A stretch of 64,000 nucleotides of DNA from Stackebrandtia albiflava (GTDB taxonomy: Bacteria; Actinomycetota; Actinomycetes; Mycobacteriales; Micromonosporaceae): the NCBI RefSeq assembly GCF_007994225.1, contig NZ_VLLL01000012.1:62001-126000 (forward strand), written 5' to 3'. The first letter of the stretch is position 1. Each line of letters starts with the position of its first letter. The position numbers were made by a program, and so were the translations under genes. Shown one piece after another: positions 62,924 to 64,000 of this stretch. The notes under the pieces were generated by a model. The model did no database searches, was not told the origin of the DNA, and was given only the letters and a program-made list of their open reading frames with translations.

Positions 62924-63328
62924 GTGCCCGCCACGGTGATCGACGTCGTCGCCTGGATCGAGATCCGGGCCGGCACCGTCCTGACCGTCCGGTCACACGG
63001 CAGCGACACGTTCTGGATCCCAGGCGGCAAGACCGAACCCGAAGAGTCCGAACTGGACGCACTGTGTCGTGAGGCGCACGAGGAACTGGGCGTCGTGCTC
63101 GACCCCGCCAGCGCCCGGCTGTTCGGCAGGTACGACGGACACGCGCACGGACAACCACCGCACGTCCGCATCTCGATGGCCTGCTATCGCGCCGAGGCCA
63201 CCGGCGTCCCACGGCCCTGCGCCGAGATAGCTGAACTGGACTGGTTCGGCTGGGCCGACCGCGACCGGGTCGCCGACGCCGACCGCCGCGTCTTCGACGA
63301 CCTCCACCGCGCCGGACTACTGCGCTGA
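62924..63328 (+). CDS. Nudix hydrolase (MutT-like)
   Basis: A 134-residue enzyme with the Nudix box GGKTEPEESELDALCREAHE then ELGVVL. A GTG start follows GGGGAGAA. The length fits nucleotide clean-up enzymes. The substrate is unknown. It converges on the prephenate dehydratase gene. Confidence 0.9.
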   Translation: MPATVIDVVAWIEIRAGTVLTVRSHGSDTFWIPGGKTEPEESELDALCREAHEELGVVLDPASARLFGRYDGHAHGQPPHVRISMACYRAEATGVPRPCAEIAELDWFGWADRDRVADADRRVFDDLHRAGLLR

Positions 63329-63343
63329 GCCGGTACCGGTGGG

Positions 63344-64000
63344 TCAGGTGGTGCCGCGTAGGGCGCGGAGCCAGCCGGCGGCGTCGGCGAAGGCCCGGGA
63401 ACCCAGTGCCGGCGGCGGCGGAACCGGCGGCTCGTCGGTGTCCCGGGGATACGAACCCAGGAACCGGACCTCGGCGCACACCCGCCGCAGTCCCATCAAC
63501 GCCTCCCCCATCGGCGCCTCCGCGACGTGCCCGGTGCAGTCGAGGTAGAACGCGTACCGGCCGAGCCGTTCCCCGGTCGGCCGCGACTCGATCCGGGTCA
63601 GGTTCACACCGCGCGTCGCCAACTCGGTCAGCACCGACAGCAGCGCACCCACCTCGTCGTGCGCGATGTAGACCACCAGCGAGGTGACGTCGTTCCCCGA
63701 GGGCGGGGCGGCCGGACCCGGCCGGGACACCAGCGCGAACCGGGTGGCGGCCTCCGGATTGTCACCGACGTCCTCGGCGAGCACCCGCAGACCGTTGTGC
63801 GCGGCGGCCAACGGCGCGCAGACACACGCGTCGGCCTCGCCCGCCGCCACCGAGGCCGCCGCCGCGGCGGTGGACAACACCTCCACGGTGGTCGCGTCGG
63901 GATGGTGGTCCCGCAGGTAACGGCGGGTCTGCGCCAACGCGTGGGGATGCGAGGCGATCCGGTGGATCGGCCCGGCCCCCGCGGCGGCCAGCACGAAGGT
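63344..64000 (-). CDS. pheA: Prephenate dehydratase, 5' end outside window
   Basis: The 218 visible residues are the catalytic C-part and the ACT domain. SHPHALAQTRRYLRDHHPDA and NPEAATRFALVSRPG (TRF with the catalytic Thr) mark prephenate dehydratase; the ACT domain has HDEVGALLSVLTELATRGVN and ESRPT, which binds phenylalanine for feedback. The N-terminus is outside the window. It turns prephenate to phenylpyruvate in phenylalanine synthesis. Confidence 0.93.
   Translation of the reverse strand, partial: TFVLAAAGAGPIHRIASHPHALAQTRRYLRDHHPDATTVEVLSTAAAAASVAAGEADACVCAPLAAAHNGLRVLAEDVGDNPEAATRFALVSRPGPAAPPSGNDVTSLVVYIAHDEVGALLSVLTELATRGVNLTRIESRPTGERLGRYAFYLDCTGHVAEAPMGEALMGLRRVCAEVRFLGSYPRDTDEPPVPPPPALGSRAFADAAGWLRALRGTT

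Overview
This 64 kb window reads as chromosomal DNA from a high-GC, Gram-positive, mycelial-type actinobacterium. The supporting genes are two chaplin-type surface proteins, CarD, a replication and ribosome cluster (rpsF-ssb-rpsR-rplI-dnaB), LytR-CpsA-Psr (LCP) proteins, an EtfD-like iron-sulfur protein and a CebR-type cellobiose locus with its 14-bp operator. A member of the Glycomycetales or Micromonosporales, such as a Stackebrandtia-like organism, would fit; that placement is an inference from gene content. No prophage, IS element or CRISPR array was seen.

Layout. 0-4 kb: a minus-strand operon encodes a nucleosidase-like enzyme, a four-helix membrane protein and an Hsp70-like ATPase that runs off the left edge. 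The first two share a short glycine- and glutamine-containing motif. This is the best candidate for an undescribed conflict or defence system. It is followed by a small six-cysteine peptide gene. 4.5-13.7 kb: housekeeping and accessory enzymes (SDR, APH-type kinase, AlkB-like dioxygenase, GlyA, acetyltransferase, glutamate-cysteine ligase-like protein, CBS protein). 13.8-25.5 kb: a surface-polysaccharide region with a CDP-alcohol phosphotransferase, a GT4 glycosyltransferase, a polyprenyl-phosphate sugar-1-P transferase, three tandem LCP transferases, a WecG/TagA-type transferase and the GDP-fucose enzymes Fcl and Gmd. 25.6-32.5 kb: YqeY-like protein, Nudix, tRNA-Ser, FbaA, CarD, IspF, MerR, a TPR membrane protein and a lipoprotein. 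32.5-36.5 kb: dnaB, rplI, rpsR, ssb and rpsF, with a phased cluster of DnaA-box-like sites in front of dnaB.

36.7-40.1 kb: two multi-repeat chaplins and a secreted disordered protein. 40.4-43.4 kb: HMG-CoA lyase, a biotin carboxylase and a TetR regulator, with a 30-bp palindrome placed over the likely leaderless promoter. 44-51 kb: an ABC importer for cello-oligosaccharides (binding protein and two permeases), a GH1 beta-glucosidase and a LacI-family regulator, with three CebR-like operators. 51.3-64 kb: EtfD-like membrane iron-sulfur oxidoreductase, DHFR-like protein, a tandem-GNAT gene with an odd antisense extension, lipoproteins, a MarR/membrane-protein divergent pair, ADP-ribosylglycohydrolase, DedA-like protein, a flavoprotein dehydrogenase, cold-shock protein, Nudix and a partial prephenate dehydratase.

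The DNA is dense with convergent gene pairs separated by strong GC-rich hairpins and with 4-bp ATGA/GTGA overlaps inside operons. A dispersed repeat of about 106 bp, carrying a perfect DnaA box and a promoter-like block, occurs twice in inverted orientation (7.2 and 30.0 kb).
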